A stretch of 7,791 bases of DNA from Actinomycetes bacterium (GTDB lineage: Bacteria; Actinomycetota; Acidimicrobiia; Acidimicrobiales; Acidimicrobiaceae): positions 1-7,791 of the forward strand of contig JAJYFP010000029.1 of NCBI GenBank assembly GCA_021790855.1. The letters run 5' to 3'. Under the pieces are notes generated by a model, which was not told the DNA's origin, searched no databases, and saw nothing but the letters and a program-made list of their open reading frames with translations. Made by a program: the position numbers and the translations under genes. Of the stretch, positions 1 to 5,776 are shown one piece after another. The stretch's first letter is position 1. Each line of letters opens with the position of its first letter.

Positions 1-251
1 CGTTGGTGTCCGCATGAGTGAGAATAAGTGCATAAAGCCCCTTCCTTTTGGGTGAGAAGATGTCACCTCCTTCAAAACACTCAATTACTCTGACTTTTCA
101 GTTATTACCGCAGTGAGAGCTGTTAAGTGGGGTTGACTCGGCCCCAAGACCACCTTGATAAGCAGTTAGAGAGAACTCGATCTCCGACAAAGTTCATCCA
201 TCCATCTCTATAGTTCGATAGTTGCAATCTATTACCTCGCGGCCGTAGGGA

Positions 252-289
252 AAGGCGTACTTTTATCGTCAACGGATTCGTACGCGCTT
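252..289. repeat. Imperfect inverted repeat (hairpin or operator)
   Basis: AAGGCGTAC pairs with GTACGC-(G)-CTT: nine base pairs with one bulged G around a loop of about 19 nt. The six central pairs, GCGTAC at 255–260 and GTACGC at 280–285, are perfect. There is no T tract, so it is not an ordinary intrinsic terminator. A protein-binding palindrome or part of a leader RNA fold are both possible; chance cannot be excluded. Confidence 0.35.
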
Positions 290-360
290 CGATTGGCAGT
301 CTTATGCAGTTGCGTTGGTATGAGTTATCGCTAAGGCCGCTAGGACACCAAAGTCAGAGA

Positions 361-421
361 CCTCTAGACTGCAGAGACGGAGCTGTTGTAGTTTGTCAAA
401 CGTCTCGCTCTGGCTAAGAGG
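361..421 (+). promoter_or_regulatory. Nested stem structure in putative pgsA leader
   Basis: CCTCTAG (361–367) pairs with CTAAGAGG (414–421) with one bulged A. Inside it, CAGAG (372–376) pairs with CTCTG (408–412), or GAGACG (374–379) with CGTCTC (401–406), and the apex carries GTTTGTCAAAC (391–401). The inner pairings are mutually exclusive, so two folds could alternate. The 3' strand of the outer stem contains AGAGG, which is also part of the Shine-Dalgarno of the small ORF at 428–493. Folding in RNA would therefore hide that ribosome site. The pairing is seen in the sequence; a regulatory role is inferred. Confidence 0.35.
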
Positions 422-427
422 AGTCAC

Positions 428-493
428 ATGCGACGAACTCTTGCCCCGTATAGTTTTGAAGGTTCTCTCCGTCTGTGGGTGTACCTAAGTTGA
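428..493 (+). CDS. Possible 21-residue leader peptide
   Basis: This ATG is preceded by AGAGGAG (417–423) with a 4-nt spacer, the best ribosome-binding sequence in the whole 5' region. The ORF encodes 21 residues starting MRRTLAPYSF and ends in TGA at 491–493, 81 nt before the pgsA start. It has no run of one amino acid that would suggest amino-acid attenuation, and no recognisable family. Its ribosome site overlaps the outer stem of the structured element just upstream. The ORF is short enough to be a chance occurrence, so translation is unproven. Confidence 0.22.
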   Translation: MRRTLAPYSFEGSLRLWVYLS

Positions 494-560
494 TTTGTCT
501 TTGTAGATCGTGTAAGTCTCTAAAGTAAAGCCGGTGGTAATCTGATTCAGTTGAAGACCC

Positions 561-566
561 TAAACT
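561..566 (+). promoter_or_regulatory. Possible -10 element giving leaderless pgsA mRNA
   Basis: TAAACT fits the actinobacterial TANNNT -10 pattern and ends 8 nt before the pgsA ATG, which itself has no purine-rich Shine-Dalgarno upstream. Transcription could therefore begin at or very near the start codon. No convincing -35 box is seen, and the motif is short, so this is tentative. Confidence 0.28.
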
Positions 567-574
567 GAGCAAAG

Positions 575-1174
575 ATGGATAAGAAAGTTGCTTTGTGGTC
601 GAGTCATTCTCATCAAAGATATAGATCGTTGTTAGCTACAGCGATTCCCAATCTAATTACAGCGATTCGACTTCTACTTTTACCCGTTTTCTTGTATCAG
701 ATTCAGACGCATACTTCTCCGATTGCGATCGCTGGAAACCTGGCGATCATGGGTATTACAGACTTTTTCGATGGCTTCGTGGCTCGAAAGATACATGGTG
801 TAAGTACATTTGGAAAGGTGTTTGATCCCACAGCTGATCGTATCGTTTTGGTAGTTGTTGCAGTTGAACTGGTGTATGCTCACTATCTTCCGCTAACAAT
901 TGCAGTCCCCCTTTTGCTCCGCGAGGCCCTTGTATCGATAGTTATGATTTATCTTTTTGTAGTGCGTCAAACTCGAGTTGACGTCGTCTGGGTCGGGAAA
1001 GCGGGCACATTTGCTCTTCTGACAGCACTACCCGCTCTAGTCTTTGCCGGACACTACGGTGAACTGGGAATAATAATCCACACGTCAGGCGAGGTTGTCG
1101 CCGGCGTTGGTACAGTGGTTCTATATTACGCTGGACTTAGCTACGTAAAAGCCCTTGCACGACGGTCGAACTGA
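575..1174 (+). CDS. pgsA: CDP-alcohol phosphatidyltransferase (PgsA-like)
   Basis: This is an integral membrane enzyme that transfers a phosphatidyl group from CDP-diacylglycerol to an alcohol, most likely glycerol-3-phosphate, giving phosphatidylglycerol phosphate for phosphatidylglycerol and cardiolipin synthesis. The complete CDP-alcohol phosphotransferase signature D-x2-D-G-x2-A-R-x8-G-x3-D-x3-D is present: Asp63, Asp66, Gly67, Ala70, Arg71, Gly80, Asp84 and Asp88. These residues bind metal and CDP. Hydrophobic segments lie at about 24–42, 50–62, 89–131 and 144–192, and the IPNL motif near residue 24 is typical of PgsA. The 199-residue length is normal. The position corresponds to mycobacterial pgsA2 (Rv1822), whose exact alcohol substrate is less certain than that of PgsA3, so cardiolipin-type or other specificity remains possible. 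The ATG lacks a Shine-Dalgarno and may be leaderless. A 68-bp gap with no clear terminator separates it from the next gene, so the two may be co-transcribed. Confidence 0.92.
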   Translation: MDKKVALWSSHSHQRYRSLLATAIPNLITAIRLLLLPVFLYQIQTHTSPIAIAGNLAIMGITDFFDGFVARKIHGVSTFGKVFDPTADRIVLVVVAVELVYAHYLPLTIAVPLLLREALVSIVMIYLFVVRQTRVDVVWVGKAGTFALLTALPALVFAGHYGELGIIIHTSGEVVAGVGTVVLYYAGLSYVKALARRSN

Positions 1175-1242
1175 GTTAAGTGCCCTTAGAGATAGTTGAT
1201 TGGTCGCAGTTATAAATCAAGACGGGATTGGACGAGGATTAT

Positions 1243-3795
1243 ATGAAGGCAGTCATAATGGCAGGGGGCGAAGGTACTCGACTTAGACCCTTGACGTCCA
1301 CACAACCTAAGCCAATGCTACCGATGGCGAACGTTCCAATGATGGAACATATCTTGCACCTTCTTATACAGCACGGTTACGAAGAGGTAATCGTAACCGT
1401 AGCCTATCTTGCTAACTCGATAAGAACCTACTTTGGAGATGGACGTGACTTTGGGGTTAAGATCTCTTACGTCTCTGAAGACTCGCCATTAGGAACTGCT
1501 GGCTCTGTTGCAAACGCGAGAGAGCTTCTAAGCGATAGGTTCTTGGTGATATCAGGAGATGTTCTAACAGATATCGACCTAGGAGCGGCTCTACAGTACC
1601 ACGATGAGCGGGGTGCAACTGTCACGGTGGTCCTGCAGAGAGTCGAGAATCCTTTAGAGTTCGGTATTGTTACAACGGACAACGACGGCACAGTTACCAG
1701 GTTCTTAGAGAAGCCGTCGTGGGGAGAGGTGTTTTCAGACACGGTCAATACAGGCATCTACATCCTTGAACCAGAGATATTTGACTACATACCAAAGGGC
1801 ACGGTGTCTGACTTTTCTTCCGACGTTTTCCCTCAACTACTAAAGGCGAAGCGTCCAATATTTGGGTGGATCTCTGAAGGTTACTGGGAGGATGTGGGAA
1901 CATTAGCTGGCTACCTCAAGGCGCATAGAGACATTTTAGATGGACGAGTAAAGCTAGCCGTGGATGGATTTCAGGTTCGACCGAGCGTCTACTTTGGTCC
2001 CGGTTGTCAGGTGCACCCCGACGCGAAGATTGAAGACTGTGTCATTATCGGACCAAATGTCAGGGTGAACAGTGGAGCGCATGTGAGACGTTACAGCGTG
2101 CTGGGAGCCTCTACTCGTGTAGGTGATGACGCGGTCGTAGAGAACTCCGTCGTCTCCGACCACTGTTACCTAGGTCCTCAGGCACATATAACAGGAGCAG
2201 TGGTAGGAAGCAACTGTGACCTACGGAGAGGAGTCACCCTCGAAGATGGAGTAGTAGTCGGAGACGACTGCTATATCGGCGAAGAAGCCATTGTACAACC
2301 ATTTGTCAAGATCTATCCGTCTAAGAACGTTCAGTCGAGAACTACTGTAAACACTTCGATTGTATGGGAGTCGCGAGCAGTTAGAACGCTGTTTTCCGGT
2401 AGCGGGCTAAGTGGTCTCGCCAACGTCGACGTCTCTCCAGAGATCGCAGTGCGACTAGGCATGGCCCTTGGCTCGACACTCCCACCACGTTCAATGATCG
2501 TCGCCTCAAGAGACACCTCCAAGGCAGCGAGAATGCTTAAACGAGCCGTGATGGTGGGTGCGAACGCCGTTGGAGTGTCAGTATCAGACTTAGAGGTCGG
2601 CCCAATGCCACTGGTTAGATATCACATTAAGTATTCGGGAGCTGTCGCAGGATTCCGGGTATTCCTTGGCGACGATCCAGATACCGTCGAGATAAGACTT
2701 TTTGGTTCTGATGGAGCGGAACTCTCTGAGTCGGAGATCCGCAAGATTGAGAGGGCGATGGCAAGGGAAGACTTTCGGAAGATGCCATCATCCGAGATCG
2801 GAGACATCTCATTTCCTGGAAGAGTTGTAGAACACTATGCTGAGTCTCTACTAGGTGTAGTCGATGTAAAAAGTATTCGCGAACGCAAGTTTAGAATAGT
2901 AACTGACTACTCCTTTGGTACGGTCGGACTTTTGCTGCACAACGTTCTCGCGAAGTTAGATGCGGACGTGTTAAGTTTTAATCCATATGCGGCTACGGGT
3001 AGAGCCATAAACTTGGTGCGCGAGGATCAGAGAAGTCGAGTGTCAAAGTCTGTGGTAGAGTCCGGATCTGATATCGGTGTTATATTTGACCCTTCAGGTG
3101 AATCCTTCGAGATCATTGATAATAAAGGAAGGGTACTGCTTGGTCAAAACTTTGTCTACGCGATGGTCGAGTTGTTCGCATCTGAGGCAGGCCAAGGTGA
3201 CCAGATATTTCTTAGCGTGGAAAGCTCCAATAGGTCGCTGTCTTTGGCTAGAGAACACAACGTTGAGGCGTATTGGGCTAAGTCTACACCTCAGGCACTT
3301 TGTCTTGAAGTACTTCGAAGCGCAAAGATTAAGACCGCAGGTAAAGGGGAAGTCCCATCGGAACAAAAACTTCCAGATACTCAAACCATTGGTCTTAGTC
3401 CTCTTGGAGCGATGGTGTTATCCGGAGTTGTCTCAGGGCCCGACGGTATCTACAATCTGAGTAAACTTCTTGAGGTATTGACGCATCAGAACAGGCAGTT
3501 GTCTGACATTTCAAACAGTATCCCGCCGATGTATGTAAAGACAGCAAAAACGCATACGCCCTTTGAGCTTAAAGGTTCCTTGATGCGTTACCTGTTGGAG
3601 GCTGAGGCAAGCGAAGGCGTTCTGTTGGTAGATGGGATACGAACGGGCGACTCTGATGGAGGCTTCACTTTAGTAGCGCCAGACCCTGAAGATGCACTCA
3701 CCAAGGTGACCGTTGAGTCCGATGGAGAAGCAGCTGCCTTAGATAAACTGTCTCGAGCAATTGAGTGGGTTTCATCGATGTTGAGGGGAATATAG
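1243..3795 (+). CDS. Mannose-1-phosphate guanylyltransferase-like / phosphomannomutase-like fusion
   Basis: This 850-residue protein has three parts. Residues 1–235 form a sugar-nucleotidyltransferase domain: the G-x-G-T-R-L-x-P-L-T loop lies at 9–18 and is followed by Lys23, then ISGDVLTDID (103–112), FLEKP (154–158) and WEDVGT (215–220). It should make an NDP-sugar, probably GDP-mannose, from the sugar-1-phosphate in the cytoplasm. Residues about 249–372 are hexapeptide-like repeats of a left-handed beta-helix. Residues about 378–850 have the four-domain plan of phosphohexomutases, but the SHNP phosphoserine loop, the DxDxDR metal loop and the SGTEP phosphate loop are replaced (around 476–484, 616–620 and 811–818). 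From memory, homologues in Cyanobacteria and Chloroflexi share this feature, so this half is probably regulatory or structural. The ATG at 1243 has GAGGA at 1234–1238 and puts MKAVIMAGG at the N-terminus, as in the family; an upstream in-frame TTG at 1228 is less likely. The sugar and nucleotide are not certain. Confidence 0.88.
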   Translation: MKAVIMAGGEGTRLRPLTSTQPKPMLPMANVPMMEHILHLLIQHGYEEVIVTVAYLANSIRTYFGDGRDFGVKISYVSEDSPLGTAGSVANARELLSDRFLVISGDVLTDIDLGAALQYHDERGATVTVVLQRVENPLEFGIVTTDNDGTVTRFLEKPSWGEVFSDTVNTGIYILEPEIFDYIPKGTVSDFSSDVFPQLLKAKRPIFGWISEGYWEDVGTLAGYLKAHRDILDGRVKLAVDGFQVRPSVYFGPGCQVHPDAKIEDCVIIGPNVRVNSGAHVRRYSVLGASTRVGDDAVVENSVVSDHCYLGPQAHITGAVVGSNCDLRRGVTLEDGVVVGDDCYIGEEAIVQPFVKIYPSKNVQSRTTVNTSIVWESRAVRTLFSGSGLSGLANVDVSPEIAVRLGMALGSTLPPRSMIVASRDTSKAARMLKRAVMVGANAVGVSVSDLEVGPMPLVRYHIKYSGAVAGFRVFLGDDPDTVEIRLFGSDGAELSESEIRKIERAMAREDFRKMPSSEIGDISFPGRVVEHYAESLLGVVDVKSIRERKFRIVTDYSFGTVGLLLHNVLAKLDADVLSFNPYAATGRAINLVREDQRSRVSKSVVESGSDIGVIFDPSGESFEIIDNKGRVLLGQNFVYAMVELFASEAGQGDQIFLSVESSNRSLSLAREHNVEAYWAKSTPQALCLEVLRSAKIKTAGKGEVPSEQKLPDTQTIGLSPLGAMVLSGVVSGPDGIYNLSKLLEVLTHQNRQLSDISNSIPPMYVKTAKTHTPFELKGSLMRYLLEAEASEGVLLVDGIRTGDSDGGFTLVAPDPEDALTKVTVESDGEAAALDKLSRAIEWVSSMLRGI

Positions 3796-3804
3796 TTGGC
3801 GAAA

Positions 3805-4182
3805 TCAACTTATCCGTAGTCGCCGGGCGCGCAACCTAAGTTGAATGATTCGAAGCGCCCCCAACACAGTTGTAAGTAGTACTCCTGCAACAGCAGAGAA
3901 TAAAAGCGCAACTCCTAAAGGAAACTTTCCCTTCAAACCTAGAAAATCAATAGGTACACTCTGGAGATTCTCTAAGATAAAAACGAGAAGAAGAACCAGA
4001 ATCAGTGCCGATACTCCTAAGCCAACAAACAGAGTCGAGGTTTTACTTCTCTGCCCAAATCGGGTTTTTATGACGACGTCGCTTTCAGATTCTGTCGTTG
4101 TAGTTGGAGTTAGATCCCTCTTATCAACCTTCTCCTCGATGACTGATTCGAGGTTTTGCTCGTTATCTGGTTCCGTTTCCAT
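3805..4182 (-). CDS. LapA/DUF1049 family membrane protein
   Basis: This 125-residue protein has a polar, acidic N-terminus (about 1–48), a first membrane segment (about 50–70), the family hallmark E-N-x-Q-S-V-x-I-D-F-L-G (71–82), a second membrane segment (about 87–110) and an arginine-rich C-terminal tail. In E. coli, LapA works with LapB in the envelope pathway controlling lipopolysaccharide synthesis; the role of actinobacterial homologues, which lack LPS, is not established. The ATG is preceded by AAAGGAG (plus-strand CTCCTTT 4189–4195) with a 6-nt spacer, so the start is secure. The gene is convergent with the nucleotidyltransferase fusion, with only 9 bp between the stop codons, and divergent from gcvH. 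In mycobacteria two other small membrane/secreted genes (Rv1824, Rv1825) occupy this place. A 22-bp-period direct repeat lies just upstream of its ribosome site. Confidence 0.85.
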   Translation of the reverse strand: METEPDNEQNLESVIEEKVDKRDLTPTTTTESESDVVIKTRFGQRSKTSTLFVGLGVSALILVLLLVFILENLQSVPIDFLGLKGKFPLGVALLFSAVAGVLLTTVLGALRIIQLRLRARRLRIS

Positions 4183-4204
4183 TTTCGACTCCTTTGAAGG
4201 TAGG

Positions 4205-4237
4205 CTACTCGATATTTACAACTGTTCTACTCGATAT
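4205..4237. repeat. Direct repeat pair upstream of lapA (possible operator)
   Basis: CTACTCGATAT occurs at 4205–4215 and again, identically, at 4227–4237, separated by exactly 11 nt. The 22-bp period is two turns of the helix, so both copies face the same side of the DNA. The nearer copy ends about 10 bp upstream of the lapA ribosome-binding site. This arrangement is typical of tandem activator or repressor sites near a promoter; the protein is unknown. Confidence 0.5.
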
Positions 4238-4443
4238 AACGGTGGCATCCAAGCTCCGTAACGTCTGAGTCAATGTTCATAGGTCTCAGTGCTTCGCACT
4301 CGCTGTCAGAGGGTCGTTGTCTTTTGATATGATGTATCGAATATATTGGACGTAACTAGGAGAAATGCGATAAGGTTCCGTCCCGAAGATCAAAAAGATA
4401 AAGCAATAAAAATAGCTAATAGAGCTGTAATCTTAAAGCGATA

Positions 4444-4480
4444 CTCACGTGCTTATGCCCTTAGTAAATGAGCACGTGAG
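4444..4480. repeat. Long inverted repeat with CACGTG cores
   Basis: CTCACGTGCTTAT (4444–4456) pairs with ATGAGCACGTGAG (4468–4480): thirteen pairs, one of them G·T, the outer ten perfect, around an 11-nt loop. Each arm contains the palindrome CACGTG. No T tract follows on the plus strand, and on the minus strand a T-rich stretch begins only some nucleotides beyond, so it is not a textbook terminator for either strand. It lies in the middle of a divergent gap, not at the end of a known gene. It could be an operator, the terminator of an unseen small RNA, or a cruciform-forming site. Confidence 0.6.
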
Positions 4481-4551
4481 GAGTTTGATACTTCTAGATT
4501 AACTTAGAAACCAAACCAGTACCAACGCCGAAGGATATAGTTATAGACACT

Positions 4552-4583
4552 TTGCTCCACGTACTCACCGCCAAGTGGAGTAG
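4552..4583. repeat. Second hairpin in the lapA–gcvH gap
   Basis: CTCCAC (4555–4560) pairs perfectly with GTGGAG (4575–4580) around a 14-nt loop, extended outward by three further pairs, two of them G·T on the plus strand. No T tract follows. It stands about 70 bp after the larger inverted repeat and may belong to the same regulatory or RNA structure. Confidence 0.35.
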
Positions 4584-4607
4584 TCGACAGTGACGGAGAT
4601 GATCCTA

Positions 4608-4630
4608 TGACTAACAACTGACTAACAACT
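4608..4630. repeat. Tandem 11-bp repeat upstream of gcvH
   Basis: TGACTAACAAC is repeated head to tail at 4608–4618 and 4619–4629, followed by T. The one-turn period is the kind used by response regulators of the OmpR/PhoB class and other proteins that bind side by side. It lies about 160 bp upstream of the gcvH ATG and could act on gcvH, but slippage duplication without function is also possible. Confidence 0.4.
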
Positions 4631-4773
4631 TTCCAGGATAAACTGCTTATCTGTACACCTTCAACATGGTTGTAGTTGCTATCTTTACCTAGAAAACAAT
4701 TCCATTTAGATGCGATGCAAGGCTCTTTAGCGTTAACTCCAACTTACTTGAACCTTTCCCAAGTAGTATCCGC

Positions 4774-4779
4774 TAGTAT
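4774..4779 (+). promoter_or_regulatory. Possible -10 element giving leaderless gcvH mRNA
   Basis: TAGTAT matches TANNNT and ends 7 nt before the gcvH ATG at 4787, the spacing expected if transcription starts on the A of the start codon. The ATG has only GAAGA directly against it and no spaced Shine-Dalgarno. A second TAGTAT is found 10 bp upstream (4764–4769). The nearest -35-like box, TTGAAC at 4748–4753, is 20 nt from the proximal copy, longer than ideal. Confidence 0.35.
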
Positions 4780-4786
4780 TCGAAGA

Positions 4787-5170
4787 ATGAATCTTCCCGA
4801 GAATTTCAAGTACACAAAGGATCATGAATGGGCACAAGTTTCAGAGGGTGAGTCTGTGGTAAGGGTCGGTATCACAGACTACGCCCAAGACGCCCTGGGA
4901 GACGTTGTTTTCGTGGGGCTTCCCAAGATTGGAGAAACCGTAAGTAGCGGAGATACCTTTGGTGAGGTTGAGTCGACGAAGTCGGTATCCGATGTTTTTG
5001 CCCCTATCTCAGGTAAGGTTGTTGCCGTGAATTCGGAGCTTGAAAGTAACCCGGAGCTTCTAAATACAGATCCTTATGGAGCCGGTTGGATCTGCGAGAT
5101 TGAATTTGCGGATAAAGCAGAGGTAGAGGCGCTGATGAACTCGTCTCAATATGAAGCTTTCATTGCTTGA
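4787..5170 (+). CDS. gcvH: Glycine cleavage system H protein
   Basis: GcvH is the lipoyl carrier of the glycine cleavage system. Its lipoamide arm receives the aminomethyl group from the P protein, passes it to T and is reoxidised by L, yielding CO2, ammonia and methylene-tetrahydrofolate. In some bacteria it also supplies lipoyl groups to other complexes. The lipoyl-lysine is Lys65 in GEVESTKSVSD, followed by the conserved FAPISG turn and, later, the NTDPYGAGWI segment. The N-terminus NLPENFKYTKDHEW is diagnostic. With the ATG at 4787 the protein has 127 residues, the usual length. The frame stays open upstream to a TTG at 4676, but those 37 residues do not resemble any GcvH. None of gcvT, gcvP or lipoate genes is in the window. 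Placement directly before garA matches Rv1826–Rv1827. Confidence 0.96.
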   Translation: MNLPENFKYTKDHEWAQVSEGESVVRVGITDYAQDALGDVVFVGLPKIGETVSSGDTFGEVESTKSVSDVFAPISGKVVAVNSELESNPELLNTDPYGAGWICEIEFADKAEVEALMNSSQYEAFIA

Positions 5171-5262
5171 GTGTTAGGTTTATAACAACTATAGATAGAA
5201 ACTCTCAAGGTTTTATCAAGGTTGAGGGTAATCTTGTACCATAGCGTGAGAGATATAGATTT

Positions 5263-5267
5263 GGGAG
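5263..5267 (+). promoter_or_regulatory. Ribosome binding site favouring the TTG start of the FHA gene
   Basis: GGGAG stands 5 nt before TTG 5273, the start that places the zinc-ribbon cysteines at residue 4 as in related proteins. A rival exists: GAGGG (5224–5228) lies 5 nt before TTG 5234 and would add 13 residues. No ATG is available in this frame upstream of the zinc ribbon, so the gene must use TTG or GTG. Confidence 0.4.
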
Positions 5268-5272
5268 TAACA

Positions 5273-5755
5273 TTGGTCGCTTGTCTTCACTGTGGGCACG
5301 TCAATCAAGAGGGGTCACGATACTGTTCCTCTTGTGGACGACCAGTTACGCTTCAAGAGGACGAGACGACCTCTAGTTTCATTCAACTTGATTTAGTTAG
5401 TGATACGGGAGACGAAAAGTACCTACTGGCTCTATCTGAAGTGCCCAAGGGGAGCGCTGCGTTAGTAGTGAAATCTGGAGTAGGAACAGGCTCTTGGTTT
5501 GTTCTTGAACGAGAGATAACGACGATAGGTAGACATCCAGAGTCTAATGTGTTTTTAGACGACATAACGGTGTCGAGACGCCACGCCGAGATACGCAAAA
5601 CAGGAGATCACTACGAACTAAAAGATACTGGTTCATTGAACGGCAGTTACTTAAACCGAGAACGAGTCGAGTTAGCGAGTCTTAACCATGGAGATGAGCT
5701 TCAAATTGGCAAGTATCGATTCACGTATATATGCTTCACTGGCGAACAAGAGTAG
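5273..5755 (+). CDS. garA: Zinc-ribbon/FHA protein, GarA (OdhI)-like
   Basis: Mycobacterial GarA and corynebacterial OdhI bind and inhibit 2-oxoglutarate dehydrogenase and adjust glutamate enzymes; phosphorylation by PknB/PknG on an N-terminal ETTS motif makes the tail bind its own FHA domain and relieves inhibition. Counting from TTG 5273 (160 residues), a CxxC…CxxC zinc ribbon uses Cys4, Cys7, Cys18 and Cys21; the motif DETTS follows with Thr32 and Thr33 as candidate phosphosites. The FHA domain spans about 75–152, with the phosphothreonine-binding residues Arg87, Ser101, Arg102, His104 and Asn123. Position between gcvH and the MerR/FtsR gene equals Rv1827. The zinc ribbon is the main addition compared with the mycobacterial form as I recall it. 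Start choice is uncertain: TTG 5234, GTG 5246 and TTG 5222 are in frame. The next gene begins 21 bp downstream, so co-transcription is likely. No kinase is in view. Confidence 0.88.
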   Translation: MVACLHCGHVNQEGSRYCSSCGRPVTLQEDETTSSFIQLDLVSDTGDEKYLLALSEVPKGSAALVVKSGVGTGSWFVLEREITTIGRHPESNVFLDDITVSRRHAEIRKTGDHYELKDTGSLNGSYLNRERVELASLNHGDELQIGKYRFTYICFTGEQE

Positions 5756-5776
5756 AGAGACACAGAGAGATCTGCA

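Larger units (their letters stand above)
1..574. other. Non-coding region upstream of pgsA
   Basis: No reading frame in this stretch looks like a conserved protein, and no tRNA or rRNA signature was found. It does hold several structured elements: a bulged inverted repeat (252–289), a nested fold (361–421), a 21-codon ORF with a Shine-Dalgarno sequence (428–493), and a short G/C-rich hairpin (GGGG 129–132 with CCCC 142–145) lacking a T tract. At the left edge both strands are open for a few codons: plus-strand frame 2 ends at TGA 53–55, and a minus-strand ATG at 31–33 is preceded by a purine-rich run. Either could be the end or start of a gene outside the window, and the sequence cannot decide between them. 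A TTGACT at 133–138 resembles a -35 box but has no good -10 partner. Confidence 0.6.
4183..4786. other. lapA–gcvH divergent intergenic region
   Basis: These 604 bp separate two divergently oriented genes. No protein-coding frame is convincing, no tRNA is present, and the conserved core of a glycine riboswitch, sometimes found ahead of gcv genes, was not recognised. From left to right it holds the lapA ribosome site, direct repeats (4205–4237), a small AGTGC-TTC-GCACT hairpin (4288–4300), an AT-rich stretch (about 4383–4437, roughly three-quarters A+T), a long inverted repeat (4444–4480), a second hairpin (4552–4583), an 11-bp tandem repeat (4608–4630) and a possible -10 box at gcvH. The density of symmetrical elements is much higher than in the neighbouring gaps and suggests regulatory DNA or an unannotated small RNA. 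Confidence 0.6.

Noticed and set aside
1..66. Minus-strand partial ORF with a strong AAGGAGGTGA at 63–72 and ATG at 31–33
   Set aside because: No start codon is properly spaced from the strong Shine-Dalgarno; the ATG is 30 bases away and only 11 codons are visible. The plus strand is equally open, so no gene is called.
63..73. TCACCTCCTTC resembling the 3' end of 16S rRNA
   Set aside because: The preceding bases do not match the conserved 16S 3' region, so this is only a Shine-Dalgarno complement.
1228..1242. TTG start for the nucleotidyltransferase fusion
   Set aside because: The ATG at 1243 has a GAGGA ribosome site and starts the protein at the family-typical MKAVIMAGG.
3077..3460. 127-codon plus-strand frame inside the fusion gene
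   Set aside because: It is an out-of-frame shadow of an intact long gene with clear domain homology.
3794..3810. AGTTG/CAACT inverted repeat between the convergent stop codons
   Set aside because: It has only five weak pairs with no T tract, too little to call a bidirectional terminator.
3845..4261. 138-codon plus-strand frame opposite lapA
   Set aside because: It is the antisense of a clear LapA protein and lacks family features or a ribosome site.
4358..4373. AGGAG followed by a two-codon ORF (ATG CGA TAA)
   Set aside because: The spacer is only 2 nt and such a minimal ORF is easily produced by chance; there is no independent support.
4676..4786. 37-residue N-terminal extension of GcvH from a TTG
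   Set aside because: The residues resemble no GcvH sequence, and the ATG at 4787 gives the normal length and N-terminus.
4183..4786. Glycine riboswitch upstream of gcvH
   Set aside because: The conserved glycine aptamer core sequences were not recognised; the hairpins present do not follow that layout. A covariance-model search would settle it.
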